From DATBLE01 sp963734065 (GTDB lineage: Bacteria > Actinomycetota > Thermoleophilia > Gaiellales > Gaiellaceae), in assembly GCA_963734065.1 (NCBI GenBank), contig CAVTFN010000005.1, forward strand, positions 62,001 to 126,000: 64,000 nucleotides of DNA. Reading direction: 5' to 3'. The notes under the pieces were generated by a model that saw only the letters and a list, made by a program, of their open reading frames with translations, did no database searches and was not told where the DNA came from. The stretch's first letter is position 1. Each line of letters opens with the position of its first letter. Shown here one piece after another: positions 11,202 to 21,993 of this stretch. The translations under genes and the position numbers were made by a program.

Positions 11202-12284
11202 ATGAGTGACGTTGCCCGCAAGTCCTTCGTCGCCACCGTGGTGGCAGTCGCCGTGGTTGCCGGCGCGCTTTGCGCTCTGGCACCTGAAGGTGCTCGTCGC
11301 GCTGCTGCTGCTCGCGGTCGTGATCGCGTCGGCGATGCGCCCGGGCGATCGAGTGGCTGAATCGGCACTCGGGTGCCCGGGCCACTCGGCGTGCTGATCC
11401 ACTACCTCGGATTCACTGGGCGTGATCGGCATGTGGTTCTGGCTGATCGTCCCGCGCGCGCTCGACCAGGTCGAGACGGCGATGGGTACGCTGCTGACCT
11501 CGAAGAGCCGATGTCGCCAAGGCTGCCCGAACTCGCACGGGATCAAGCACGAGATCCTCATCGGCTTCCAGCATCGGCTCGAGCGGCTGCCGCACGGCAC
11601 GGAGCTGATCCATCCCGGCCGTCGCCTATGGCCGGACGGCGCTCGAAGTGGTCGTCGGCGGTCTTCTTCACCTTCGCGAGTCGCCGCCTACTGGGTGTTC
11701 GAGAAGGAGCGCGCGCAGGAACTGGTCGTCGGGCTCGGCCAAGCAGCGCAAGCGGGCGAAGACGCATCGTGCGACACTGGGATCTGATCGACGCGAAGCT
11801 CGGCGCCTTCGTCCGCGGGCAGCTGATCATGATCGCGTTCGTCAGCACGGTGCTCTCGCTCGCCTTCTGGCTGATCGGGCTGCCGTACTGGCTGCTGATC
11901 GGCGTGTTCGCGGGCATCGTCGAGATCGTGCCGGTGATCGGCCCGCTCGCCGCCGGCCTCGATCGCGATCGGCGCAGGGCTCACCGTCTCCGTGGCAGAC
12001 CGCGGTGGCGGCGGCCGATCGCCGTCTACGGCCTGCGGCTGCTCCAGGACTACGTGATCGGGCCGACAAGTGCTCGGTCACGCTGTCGGCGCTGTCGCCG
12101 CTTGATCGTGCTCGATCACCGTCACCTCGCGTCGGGCTCCTGTTCGGCGGCTCTACGTGCTCCTGGCGACGCCGTTCGCCGCGGTGCTGGCGACAGTGGT
12201 CGACGTGCGTCGTTCGACAAGGACCCGGCGAAGCAGGAGGTGCCGGCCGTGATCTTCCCGGAACGGGACGCAGAAACCGGCTAG
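11202..12284 (+). CDS. AI-2E family (PerM-like) transporter
   Basis: A polytopic membrane protein of the AI-2E/PerM permease family. It has an N-terminal pair of helices (ALWHLKVLVALLLLAVVIAS, then VLIHYLGFTGVIGMWFWLIV), a central soluble segment, a further helix with YWVFEKERAQELVVGL, and a C-terminal membrane block with GQLIMIAFVSTVLSLAFWLI and LIGVFAGIVEIVPVIGPLAAG. The motif IVEIVPVIGP is characteristic of the family. Some members export autoinducer-2 or act as Na+/H+ exchangers. The substrate here is unknown. There are six or more frame breaks. The start is the ATG at 11202, divergent from uvrA. Confidence 0.85.
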
Positions 12285-12333
12285 GCAGCGCTGCGCGTCA
12301 GCTTGCCGGTCAAGCCCGGCGCGTCACTTGCGG

Positions 12334-12573
12334 TCAGGCCCGGCGCCAGCGGCCGAAAACGAGGCCGCCGAGGGTGAAGCCGAGCCCGAACGTGCCGATC
12401 GCGAAGGCGCCGATCGCGACCGCCTTGCGCCAGCTCGACATCTGCCGCCAGCGGCCGAGCGCCTCTTCCTCCTCGGCTGTCAGCGGCTCGCCGCGGCGCT
12501 GCTTGCGGAGCGCGCCTCCGGCCCGGAGGCCGAGGTAGAGATCGTCGACGATCTCAGCCGGCTCGTCCGTCAT
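12334..12573 (-). CDS. Small single-span membrane protein, unknown function
   Basis: An intact 79-residue frame starting MTDEPAEIVDDLYLGLRAGG. It has a charged middle (RKQRRGEPLTAEEEEALGRW) and one transmembrane segment near the end (AVAIGAFAIGTFGLGFTLG), followed by a basic tail RWRRA. I do not recognise the family. It is convergent with the AI-2E permease gene and divergent from the metallophosphoesterase gene, with 28 bases between the two starts. Confidence 0.7.
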   Translation of the reverse strand: MTDEPAEIVDDLYLGLRAGGALRKQRRGEPLTAEEEEALGRWRQMSSWRKAVAIGAFAIGTFGLGFTLGGLVFGRWRRA

Positions 12574-12586
12574 GTCGATGAGTTTA

Positions 12587-12592
12587 TAGGCT
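12587..12592 (+). promoter_or_regulatory. TAGGCT -10 box of the metallophosphoesterase gene
   Basis: TAGGCT lies nine bases before the GTG start at 12602, the same geometry as before the glycosylase and Dabb genes. It implies a nearly leaderless mRNA. Confidence 0.45.
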
Positions 12593-12601
12593 GCTTCGGC
12601 C

Positions 12602-13408
12602 GTGCCAGCGAGGATTCTCCACGTCTCCGACCTCCATGTCGGCGCCCACGAGAGCCGGGACGCGGGGGCGTCGCTCGCCGCCCTGGTCGAGCGACTGGGC
12701 CCGAGCTGATCGTCGCCAGCGGCGACCTGACCCACCGCGGACGCCGCGAGCAGCACGAACGGGCGGCCGCGCTTCTCCGTGACCTGGGCGCTGCCGTCGT
12801 TGCCGTTCCGGGCAACCACGACATCCCGTACACCTTCCCGGCCCGGTTCACGCGGCCGTGGGCGGAGTTCGAGCGGCTCTGGGGGACGACCCGGCCGGTG
12901 CACGTCACCGACGGCGTCTGCCTCGTCGGCATCAACTCGGTGCGGCCGTGGCGCCACCAGTCCGGCGCCGTCCGCGACGGCCAGCTCGACTGGGCGGTGG
13001 CGCAGCTCGCCGCCGCACCGCCCGGCGCGCTGCGCATGGTCGCGCTGCACCACCAGCTCGGCGGCGCGCCGTGGCGGACGCGGAAGCGGCCGGTCGCCCG
13101 GCGCGACGCGTGCTGGGGGCGCTCGTCGACGCGGGCGCGGAGCTGATGGTCTCCGGCCACACCCACCAGGGCGCGGTCGCCGAGCGGCACGAGTTCGAGG
13201 TCTGGTCGGCGAACAGCGCGGCGTGGTCGTCGCGACGGCGCCCGGCCTGGGCCAGCCGAGGCCGCACCGGCGCGGCGAGGCCCGCGGCCTGCTCGTCTAC
13301 GAGGCCGACGAGCGCTCGCTCACGGTCCACACGCACGTCTGGCGGGACGGCGACTGGCGCCTGACCGCCGACCGGCGATTCCCGCGCGGAACCGGCGCGC
13401 TCGACTAG
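12602..13408 (+). CDS. Calcineurin-like metallophosphoesterase
   Basis: All dimetal phosphoesterase motifs are present in order: ILHVSDLHVGAH near residue 5, VASGDLTHRGR near 40, VPGNHDIPY near 65, MVALHHQLGG near 145 and LMVSGHTHQGA near 185. The protein ends GDWRLTADRRFPRGTGALD. This is the class that includes cyclic-nucleotide phosphodiesterase CpdA-like and 3',5'-cAMP hydrolases, but the substrate cannot be read from the sequence. Breaks lie near 12705, 13115 and 13225. The stop shares the palindromic CTAG with the stop of the convergent arylsulfotransferase gene. Confidence 0.87.
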
Positions 13409-14789
13409 TACAGGCGAATCGTCCGGGAGCGCCCGAGCGGCTTTCCCTCGGCGTCGAGCGCGACCGCGGCGGCGTAACGAGTTCGCGGCGGGATCGCGAA
13501 CGACGTCTCGAACCCTCGCTTCGGATGGGTGCCGCCCGGGCGAAGAGCCCCGAGACTTCTCCCGGTTTCGAGCCGCCAGGCGGCGAGCTCGGTCGAGCCG
13601 TTCCAGCGCGCGTAGACGACGCCGCACGGGCGCCTCCCGGTAGGCTTGAAGCGGCGGCACCGTGGTTTCGCGGCCACGGAACGGAACCTGTAGTTCTGGC
13701 CTTTGCAAGTGGGCATCGAGGCAGACATGACCGTCCGGGTCGTACTCGGTGAACCACCCCGTGATCCCCCAGGTGACGAGCCGGTTCGCGTTCGGCAGCA
13801 GCTGGTTGCTCGGTGCAAGCGAAAGCGGCCGCCGGTGCGTATTCGTCTTCAGTGTCACCTGCGGCGTCGCTGGTCGACCGCGAGCACGATCGCCCTCGAC
13901 TCCGGTCGCGCCCCGGGCCGAGGCCCGTTGTCGAAGAGGCTGATCGCTGCCGTCCTCGTGCAGGCGCGCGTCGTGCTGGAAGGCGAAGTGCGTCCCTTGC
14001 CCATCGAGAAGTCGCTTCGCTTGCCGCCCAGCCGCCAGAGGATTTTCCCTGTCCGCGGGCGATCTTGTAGAGCGCGACGTGTTGCGGGCGGAGACGAGCA
14101 GGTTGCCGTCGCGCCCACTCGATGCGTTGATGTGAAAGTAGTCGAACGGCGAGCCGAGCTGGTCGCTCACGGTCTCGGTGATGTCGACGTGGTCGAGGCT
14201 GCGCCACTCCCACAGCAGATGCCCGCTCGGCACGGCCAGCTCCTGGACCACGCCGCCGTACACGAGGCCGTTGCTCGGGCCGCCCACCGCGGTCAGATCC
14301 GCCGCGCGGGTCTCGTAGGCGGTGACGAGCAACGTGCCGTCCTCGGTCAGCAGGACCTCGTGGAAGTCGGGACGGCGATGCCGGCCGAGAGAACCGCGCG
14401 AGCTCGCGATACGACTGTCCATATGACGTAGTCGCCGACTTTCCGACGCCGAACACGTACCGCCCCTCCCACCAGCTGAGGACCGGAGCCCCGCGCAGCG
14501 TCCTGTGCGGAAGTTCATCACCGTTCTCGGCGTGGTCGGTGGAAGAAGACCGGTTGCTCTGTCGTCTGCGATCAGCGCGCCGCGCATGCCGGTCCGGACG
14601 ACGGCGCGAGGAACAGGTAGCCGCCGGCAGTTCCGCGCGCAGGCGTGACGACGATGATCACCGGCGGGCGGAGATCGGGACGGGTGACGAACCCGTGGAC
14701 GCTCGGTCTCGTCGGCGGCGCGCTTCGAGCAGCCGCAGCCGCGGCCGGGACCCGCCGAGCACGCGAGCCAGACTCCGCCGCCGACGCAC
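13405..14789 (-). CDS. Arylsulfotransferase (ASST) family protein
   Basis: The body reads VHGFVTRPDLRPPVIIVV, GGYLFLAPSSG, MRGALIADDRG, then FHEVLLTEDGTLLVTAYE, GVVQELAVPSGHLLWEWRSL and FDYFHINASSGRDGNLLVSA. These are the features of the beta-propeller arylsulfotransferase family (Arylsulfotran_2), including the histidine in FHIN. The C-terminus is a fibronectin-like part with GVVYARWNGSTELAAWRLE. Whether it transfers sulfate or acts on another secreted substrate is unknown. There are at least six frame breaks. The N-terminus is uncertain: a GTG at 14789 gives an Arg-rich start followed by an Ala-rich stretch, as in exported proteins. Confidence 0.75.
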
Positions 14790-14869
14790 CGCCTGACAGC
14801 TCAGCCTGGTCAGCCTGGCCACAGACTGCGGATCTGCCGCGGAACCGGCAGGGGGTTAACGCGAACGGC

Positions 14870-16219
14870 TCACTGACCTCTCCTCTCCGGGTCGACGCCG
14901 CGAACCGGAGGAAATCGGTCATCCGGAAATCACCCTGGCTGTCTGCGGGAAGGCTCGGCCGCCAGTGCGGGTCGTGGGAGAGGTACGAGCCGGATCCGTC
15001 TGGAGGAGGCCGGCGATGATCGCGGCGGCGAGAGCCGAGGCCAGGAATGCCGTCCTCGATCAGCTCGGCCTCTCAGGATCGTAGTACCAGATCGGCATCG
15101 ACGCTCAAGGCGAGCCGTAGGACGCGAGCTCGCCGACGTCGGTCGCACCGAGCCGGTCAGTCCCATCCGGCGGGCGAGCCTCGCCGGAGGGGAGGCTCCA
15201 GGTCGCTGCCGGAGCAGCGTGCGCACCGGGAGGGAGAGCGGCCGAGTGCGAGGCGATCGCGCCGATCGGGAGATGGAAGAGGGGTGTCGAGAGCTTCGTG
15301 TCGATGCGCTTGTTCCGCTTGACCTGTCCGTCGCCGAAGTCGAAGAACGTCTGCCAGCCGATGAACCGCCGTTGTGCCGGAAGCCACCGCGCAGGTCGCC
15401 GGGATCGGCGCTTTCGGCCAGGGAGGTGTCGAAGATGAAGCCGAAGAACGGCCGGCCCGGTCTCCAGCCAGGTTGGCGCGGTAAGACGGCCGGACCATCG
15501 AGTGACCGAACCGGTACGCCGCCCCTGGAACTCGACCGGAATGACGATTTTCCCTTGCCGGCCGGTAGAAGCGCCGACCACGCCGATGACGTCGTCCACC
15601 ATCGCCTGGCCGACGAAGAGCGGCAGGAACTCGTGCAGGATCAACCACTGGTAGTGCCAGGTGGTCAGCCGTCGTGCCTCCGTGAAGATCGCCGACCCGT
15701 CGTCGGCTCCGCCGCGCGCAGCCGCTCGACGACGCGGTTGTGAAACAGGAGGAATGCGGCCTGCAGGCCTGCGATGACGACGTGCTCGTCGTTGCGGGGG
15801 TCGCCGATGATCGCCGTTCCGTCCGGCTGCGGGGCACGTCCTCGACAGACCGCCGACTCGACCTTCAGTTTCACGCGATCCGACGGGTCATAGAGCTGGG
15901 GCGAGCCGACAGGCCCAGCCCCGTAGACCGAGTCGAGATCGAACGACGGCGTGCGACCGTTCGGCGATCGCATGGATCGGCCGGGCGGCCGAGCGGCGAC
16001 GCGAGATCGAACGTCATGTCGTGGTCCATGAACTGCCCCATGAAGGTCGTCCCGGCGGTGTGCGTCGGGTTGTCGGGGTTGTGCACCGACAGGGACGAGT
16101 CGGTGATCAACTGAACCAGCCGTCGCGAGCCGGTCGGCGGCGTCGATGACGAGGCCGGCGAACGATCTCGACAGCGTCGATAGCAGGCGACGCCAGAGGT
16201 CATCGGCGAACGGCGTCAT
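14870..16219 (-). CDS. Animal-type haem peroxidase family protein
   Basis: The protein belongs to the animal haem-peroxidase superfamily found in bacteria (peroxicin-like). The distal haem motif is TTFMGQFMDHDMTFD near residue 60. NDEHVVIAGLQAAFLLFHNR comes in the middle. YRFGHSMVRPSYRANL supplies the proximal histidine. SYLSHDPHWRPSLP and FRMTDFLRFA sit close to the end. The product of about 450 residues starts MTPFADDLWRRLLSTL and lacks an obvious signal peptide. Breaks are numerous. With one base corrected the end reads DPERRGQ before the TGA at 14870. It sits between uvrB and the arylsulfotransferase gene on the same strand. Confidence 0.82.
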
Positions 16220-16297
16220 GCCTACTCCGCGCGACGTCGCCTGATGAGGTCGACCTCGTCGAGCCTGCGCACGAGAACGGGCGACGCGGAGAGAGAG

Positions 16298-18319
16298 CTA
16301 GGCGGTCACGGCGAGCAGCTCGCGGCGCAGCTCCTTGATCTCGTCGCGGAGCTTGGCCGCGTACTCGAAGCGGAGCTCCTCGGCCGCCGTGAACATCTCC
16401 TCCTCGAGCTCGACGACGAGCTTCTCGAGCTCGCTCGCGGCTTCATGCCCTCGACCTTCGCCTTGCCGCGGCGGCGGCGCGCCGGGACGGGCGGCGACTC
16501 GAGCGAGAGGAACTCGGCGATGTCGGAGACGCCCTTCGACGATCGACTCGGGCGTGATCCCGTGCTCCTCGTTGTAGGCGAGCTGCTTCGCGCGGCGGCG
16601 GTTGGTCTCGTCGAGCGCGCCCTGGATCGCCTCGGTGCAGCTTGTCGGCGTACAGCAGCACCTTGCCGTTGACGTTGCGCGCGGCGCGGCCGATCGTCTG
16701 GATCAGCGCCGTCTGGCCGCGCAGGAAGCCCTCCTTGTCGGCGTCGAGGATCGCGACGAGCGACACCTCGGGCAGGTCGAGGCCCTCGCGGAGCAGGTTG
16801 ACGCCGACGAGCACGTCGTACTCGCCGAGCCGCAGCTCGCGGATGATCTGGATCCGCTCGAGCGTGTCGATCTCGGAGTGGAGGTAGCGCGCCTTGACGC
16901 CGGCCTCGAGCAGGTAGTCGGTCAGGTCCTCGGCCATCTTCTTCGTCAGCGTCGTGACGAGCACGCGCTCGCCGCGCCTCCTCGCGCCGGCGGATCTCGT
17001 TCGAGCAGGTCGTCGATCTGGTTCTGCGTCGGCCGCAGCTCGACCTCGGGGTCGACGATGCCGGTCGGGCGGATCAGCTGCTCGGCGACGACGCGTCGAG
17101 TGGCGGAGCTCGAACGGCGCCCGGCGTCGCCGAGACGAACACGAGCTGCGGCACCTTCGCCGAGGAACTCGTCGAAGCGCAGCGGCCGGTTGTCGAGCGC
17201 CGACGGCAGGCGGAAGCCGAAGTCGACGAGCGTCTGCTTGCGCGAGCGGTCGCCCTCGTACATGCCGCCGATCTGCGGCACCGTCTGGTGCGACTCGTCG
17301 ACGAAGACGACGAAGTCGGACGGGAAGTAGTCGAGCAGCGTGTGCGGCGCGCGAGCCCGGCGGCGCGGCCGTCGAGGATGCGCGAGTAGTTCTCGATCCC
17401 GTTGCAGAAGCCGAGCTCCTGCATCATCTCGAGGTCGTACTCGGTGCGCTGCCGGATGCCGGTGCGCCTCGAGCATCTTGCCCTGCGCCTCGAACATCTT
17501 CACCTGCTCCTCGAGCTCGTGCGCGGATCTCGACGACGGCGCGCTCGATCGTCGGCTTCGAGGTCACGTACTGCGTCGCCGGGAAGATGGCGAGGTTGTC
17601 GAGCCGCGCGAGCACCTCGCCGGTGAGCGGGTCGAAGTGCGTGATCGGCTCGACCTCGTCGCCGAAGAACGAGATCGCGGTACGCCGTCTCCGAGTACGC
17701 CGGCTGCACCTCGACGCACGTCGCCCTTGACGCGGAAGCGGCCGCGGCCGAGCAGCGTGTCGTTGCGCGACGTACTGGATGTCGACCAGCTTGCGCAGCA
17801 CGATCGTCGCGGTCGTGCTCCTCGCCGACGTCGAGGAAGACGACGCTGCTGCTCGTACTCCTCCGGCGAGCCGAGGCCGTAGATGCACGAGACCGAGGCG
17901 ACGATGACGACGTCGCGGCGCGAGAGCAGCGCGCGACGTGGCCGCGTGGCGCAGGCGGTCGATGTCGTCGTTCCGCGACGAGTCCTTCTCGATGTAGAGG
18001 TCGGCCTGCGGGACGTACGCCTCGGGCTGGTAGTAGTCGTAGTAGGAGACGAAGTACTCGACCGCGTTGTCGGGGAAGAACTCGCGGAACTCGTTGCAGA
18101 GCTGCGCGGCGAGCGTCTTGTTGTGCGCGATCACGAGCGCCGGGCGGCTGCGACCTTCTCGATGATCCACGCCATCGTCGCCGTCTTGCCGGTGCCGGTC
18201 GCGCCGAGCAGCGTCTGGTAGCGCTCGCCCGCCGCGAGCGCCGGCGGCGAGCTCGTCGATCGCCTGCGGCTGGTCGCCGGTCGGCCGGTACGCGTCCTGG
18301 ACGTCTTGAGCTCCGGCAT
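16298..18319 (-). CDS. uvrB: Excinuclease ABC subunit B
   Basis: UvrB is the DEAD-like helicase that verifies damage and recruits UvrC. The protein has QTLLGATGTGKTATMAWI (Walker A), LVIAHNKTLAAQLCNEFREF, YVPQADLYIEKDSSRNDDI (part of the beta-hairpin), FVVFVDESHQTVPQIGGMYE, then LRLGEYDVLVGVNLLREGLD and a C-terminal UVR helix pair ending RRELLAVTA. The span gives about 674 residues, the standard length. About ten single-base breaks occur, for example an extra G in GAGGAG-CGC near 16977. Unlike uvrA, I see no LexA box upstream. Confidence 0.95.
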
Positions 18320-18371
18320 CGAGACACACGGTACCGGCCGGGATGGCGCCGACATCGGCCGGAGACACGGC

Positions 18372-18798
18372 CTACGGCAGCGTCTCGAGCACGACGACGC
18401 GGGATCCGGCGCTCCGTCTTCCCCTGGTAGTCGGCGTACGGCGGCCAGATCGCGACCATCTGCGCCCAGAGCGGGCGCGCTCGTCGCCCTCGGCGTCGCG
18501 GCGCCCGCATGCTGCGACGTCTCGCGCGCCGACCTGCACCTCGGCTTCCGCCGCCGCGGAGGTTCAGGTACCAGGCGGGATGCTTCGGGTCGCCGCCCTT
18601 CGAGGCGATCACGACGTAGTTGTCACCGTCGCCGCCCGTAGAGGAGCGGCGCCGTCCGCCGCTTGCCGGTCTTCCGGCCGCGGACGGTCAGGAGCAGGAC
18701 CGGCGCCTTCTCCATGCGGCCGCCGACCTTCCCGCCGCTCAGCCGGTACGAGCGTCGTTGTGGAGCCCGCCGATCACCCTGAACACCAGCCGCTTCAT
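18372..18798 (-). CDS. F420-dependent (deazaflavin) nitroreductase family protein, Ddn-like
   Basis: A second member of the Ddn-like family with the full signature: MKRLVFRVIGGLHND at the start, GRMEKAPVLLLTVRGRKTGK, RTAPLLYGRDGDNYVVIASK, GGDPKHPAWYLNLR and AIWPPYADYQGKTERRIPVV at the end. About 142 residues, close to mycobacterial Ddn. Breaks are near 18645, 18560 and 18745. Its ATG overlaps the pabC stop. It lies 52 bases upstream of uvrB, so both uvr genes in this window have a Ddn-like neighbour on the same strand. Confidence 0.85.
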
Positions 18799-19624
18799 CC
18801 GCTCCGTCCGCCAGCTCGCGCAGCGCCGCCTGGAGCGCTGCCGCAGCCTCACCGCGCTCGAACGGCCGGCCGTCGACCGCGACGACCGGCATCACCTCGC
18901 GGACGGACGAAGACGTGAACACCTCGTCGGCCTCGAGCAGCTCGGCGAGCGGGTACGCGCCCTCGTCGCACCTCGTAGCCGAGCGCAGGGGCGGCCTCGA
19001 GCAGCGCCGCCCGCGTCACCCCGGCGAGGATGCCGAGGTCGAGCGACGGCGTGAACAGCGTCGCGCCGCGCCGCCACCAGACGTTCGTCACCGGCCCCTC
19101 CAGCACGACGCCGTCGTCGCGGACGAACACCGCGTCGTCGGCGCCGCGCGGCGCGCGCCTCCGCCTCCGCGGCCATGTTCACCGCGTAGCTCGTCGACTT
19201 GACGCCGCCGAGCAGCCACGGCGCCTCGGCCCGGACGCCGAGCAGCGAGATCAGCGAGATGCCGCGCGCCCGCCGATCCTCGAGATCGTCGGGAAGGGAG
19301 CTGACCAGCGCGAGCGGACCGGGCGCGCCCGCGCCTCGCGGCCCGGCGTCAGGTAGAGGCGCAGCATGGCGTCCGGCGCGCCGGCGGCGTCGAGCGCCTC
19401 GGCGGCGAGCTCCTCGAACCGTCCGGACAACGCGATGCCCAGCCGGTCGGCCGAGCCGCATCCGTGCGAGGTGCTCGGCGAGCCGGAACGGCCGCCCGCC
19501 GTAGACGCGCAGGGTCTCGAACGCCGCGCGGCCCGCGGAGCAGCGCCTCGTCGTCGGCGCGCAGCACCGGCTCGTCCGGCGAGACGAGGCCGCGGCCGCC
19601 GACCGCCACCGCGAGCAGGCTCAC
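18795..19624 (-). CDS. pabC: Aminotransferase class IV, probable 4-amino-4-deoxychorismate lyase
   Basis: A fold-type IV PLP enzyme. GVKSTSYAVNMAAEAEA carries the Schiff-base lysine. VLEGPVTNVWW is the glutamate-containing loop. GILAGVTRAALLEAAPALGYEV and EVFTSSSVREVMPVVAVDG follow. The N-terminus reads VSLLAVAVGGRGLVSPDEPV. Its start overlaps the pabB stop by four bases, which argues strongly for PabC (release of p-aminobenzoate) over a branched-chain or D-amino acid aminotransferase. There are at least four frame breaks. The product is about 275 residues. Confidence 0.82.
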
Positions 19625-20674
19625 GGCGGACCGGCTCCCGCAGGCGGCGCTCCGATCGCATCGAGCAGCGGCCGCGCCTTGACCAGCGACTCCTCGATCT
19701 CGGCCTCGGGGTCGGAGTCCCAGACGATCCCGCCGCCGACCCAGAGGTGGATCCGTCCTCGGCGACGGCGAACGTCCGGATCGTCAGCGCGAGGTCGAGG
19801 TCGCCGTTCGGATGGACACGCCCGATGCGCGCCCATCGACGCGCCGCGGCCGACCGGCTCGAGCGCGGCGATGTGGTCGATCGCCGAGATCTTCGGCGCG
19901 CCGGTCACCGAGCCGCCCGGGAACGTCGCCTCGAGCAGCTCGGCGAGTCCGACGCCCTCGCGCAGCCGTCCCTCGACGGTCGAGACGAGGTGCACGACCC
20001 CGGCCAGCTCGTGCTCGGCCATCAGCTCGGGCCACCGGACGCTGCCCGGCTCGCAGACGCGCGAGAGGTCGTTGCGCTCGAGGTCGACGATCATCACGTG
20101 CTCGGCGGCGTCCTTGTCGGACTCGCGGCGAGCTCGGCTCCGTCGCGCGAGCGGCGCGTGCCCTTGATCGGCTTCGTCCAGACCCGTCGCCCGCGGCGCG
20201 CGAGGAAGAGCTCGGGCGAGGCCGAGACGATCGCCCAGCCGTCGCCCGCGAGCGGGCGCGGCTCGAGCGGCCGCAGCGGCGCGAGCGCCGCGGCGAGGCC
20301 CGCCGGATCGCCGCGAACGGCGCCGAGAGATGCTGGACGAGGTTCACCTGGTAGACGTCGCCGGCCGCGATCGCCGTCGCGCACCGCCTCGACCGCGGCC
20401 GCGTACGACGCCGTCGTCCCAGGTCCGCTCCCAGTCGCCGACCTCGTACGCGGCCGGCCGGCGGCAGGCGGCTCGTCGGCGGGCCGGATCCGGACCGCCG
20501 CAGGCGGCAGCGGGCACGGCTCCGGCGGGCTCGGGCGCGTGCGTCGCGCCGGAGCGCCCGCGAAAGGCCGTAGCCGAGGTAGAGGTCGGCGACCAGCCCG
20601 TCGGCGCCGCCTTCGAAGAACCCCTCGCCACGAAGCTCGCGCTCGACCTCCGCGATGGAGCGCAGGGCTTTCAT
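19621..20674 (-). CDS. pabB: Aminodeoxychorismate synthase component I (short form)
   Basis: A chorismate-utilising enzyme for folate synthesis. It shows VYQVNLVQHLSAPFA, MIVDLERNDLSRVCEPGSV, LVSTVEGRLREGVGLAELL, the signature ATFPGGSVTGAPKISA and a C-terminal IHLWVGGGIVWDSDPEAEIE. At about 350 residues it lacks most of the N-terminal third seen in E. coli PabB, as in other short bacterial forms. Anthranilate synthase is the alternative, but the coupling to pabC favours PabB. Breaks are near 19755, 19812, 20130, 20300 and 20395. It overlaps the MFS gene upstream (ATGA). Confidence 0.85.
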
Positions 20675-21993
20675 GGGATGAACGCTAACGGCTGGACGAG
20701 CCGTGCCTCACGAGACCGCGACGACCTTGCCGGCTGCCTGCTAGCCTGCTCGTCCGGCTCCTCGGTCGCCGGCAGCTCGCGCATCTGCGGGATCGGCGAC
20801 GGCAGCAGGAAGAGAAACCGAGCATGCCGCCGACGACCGCGATCCACAGCGTCGTCTGGACTCCGATCGCGCTGCCGAGCACACCGCCGAGGAACGCACC
20901 GACCGGCCGCACGCCGTAGTTGACGACCATGTAGGCGCCGGTGACCCGTGCCCGCAGCCGGTCGGGGACGAGCGCTGCCTTGATCGCGCCGGAGGCGATG
21001 TCGAGCATCATCACGCCGAGCCCGGAGCCGAACTCCGCGAGGAAGAGGCACGTGAGCACGAGCCAGTGGGGCCCGCCCGCGAGCGGGACGAGCACCAGCG
21101 GCGCCGGGAACACGATGCAGCCGACGACGTAGGTCGGCCCGATTCCGATCCGCCGTGAGACGCGCCCGGTGATCAGGGCCCCGATCACGGCGCCGACCGC
21201 GCCGAGCCCGAGCACGAGCCCGAGCGCGCCCGGTCCGACCCCGAGGTAGCGATTCGCATAGAGGATGACCAGCGCGAAGAAGACGAAGTTGAAGAAGTTG
21301 ATCGTCGCGGTCGCGGCGAGCGAGGCACGGATCGCCCGAGAGCCGGCGATGTAGCGCATCCCGGCCGAGAGGTGCCCGCTCTCCGCCGGCTCGGTCGGAG
21401 GCTCCTGAGGCCGGATCCAGGCGAGCGACACGGCAGAAGCGACGAACGACAGGGCATCGGCTGCCAGGGCGACCGGCGCGGTCAGCAGCTGGACGAGCGC
21501 ACCGCCGAGGCTCGGGCCGACGACGGCCGAGAGCGCCCGGCTGCCGTGCAGCAGCGAGTTCCCGTCGACGTACCGCTCGCGCGGCACGAGCACGACGAAC
21601 AGCGTGGTGTAGGAGACGAAGAAGAACACGCTCAGCAAGCCCGTGGCGAAGCCGACCGCGTACAGCTGCGCGAAGGTCAGCGCTCCGAACGCGTAGGCGA
21701 TCGGGACGCTGGCGAGCGCGGCCGCCCGCCCGAGGTCGGCGGCGACCATCACCTGACGCCGCCGGCCGGCTGCGGTCGACCCAGGCGCCGGCGTGCAGTG
21801 AGAAGAGCAGGTTGGGCAGGAGCGCGGCGGTGACCAGGTAGCCCATCTGAGCCGGTGTCGCGTCGAGCGCGAGCACGGCGACGAGCGGGAGGGCGATCAG
21901 CGAGATCTGATCGCCGACCAGCGAGATCGCCTGGCCGGCGAAGAATGTCCGGAACTGCCGATTGTCCCGGAGCAGCTCCGGGACGATCCTCAC
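20671..21993 (-). CDS. MFS transporter (drug-efflux type)
   Basis: A major facilitator protein of about 440 residues with twelve hydrophobic helices. It opens FFAGQAISLVGDQISLIALPLV, has the loop AGAWVDRSRP between helices 2 and 3, then LVPRERYVDGNSLLHGSRAL, SAVVGPSLGGALVQLL and VTGAYMVVNYGVRPVGAFLG. This is the pattern of the MFS_3/enterobactin-exporter-like group. The exported substrate is unknown. Breaks are near 21770 and 20817. Starts and stops overlap with both neighbours (GTGA upstream, ATGA downstream), so the gene is translationally coupled within the ribbon-helix-helix operon. Confidence 0.87.
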   Translation of the reverse strand: MRIVPELLRDNRQFRTFFAGQAISLVGDQISLIALPLVAVLALDATPAQMGYLVTAALLPNLLFSLHAGAWVDRSRPAASGDGRRRPRAGGRARQRPDRLRVRSADLRAAVRGRLRHGLAERVLLRLLHHAVRRARAARAVRRRELAAARQPGALGRRRPEPRRCARPAADRAGRPGSRCPVVRRFCRVARLDPASGASDRAGGERAPLGRDALHRRLSGDPCLARRDRDDQLLQLRLLRAGHPLCESLPRGRTGRARARARARRGRRRDRGPDHRARLTADRNRADLRRRLHRVPGAAGARPARGRAPLARAHVPLPRGVRLRARRDDARHRLRRDQGSARPRPAAGTGHRRLHGRQLRRAAGRCVPRRCARQRDRSPDDAVDRGRRRHARFLFLLPSPIPQMRELPATEEPDEQASRQPARSSRSREARLVQPLAFIP

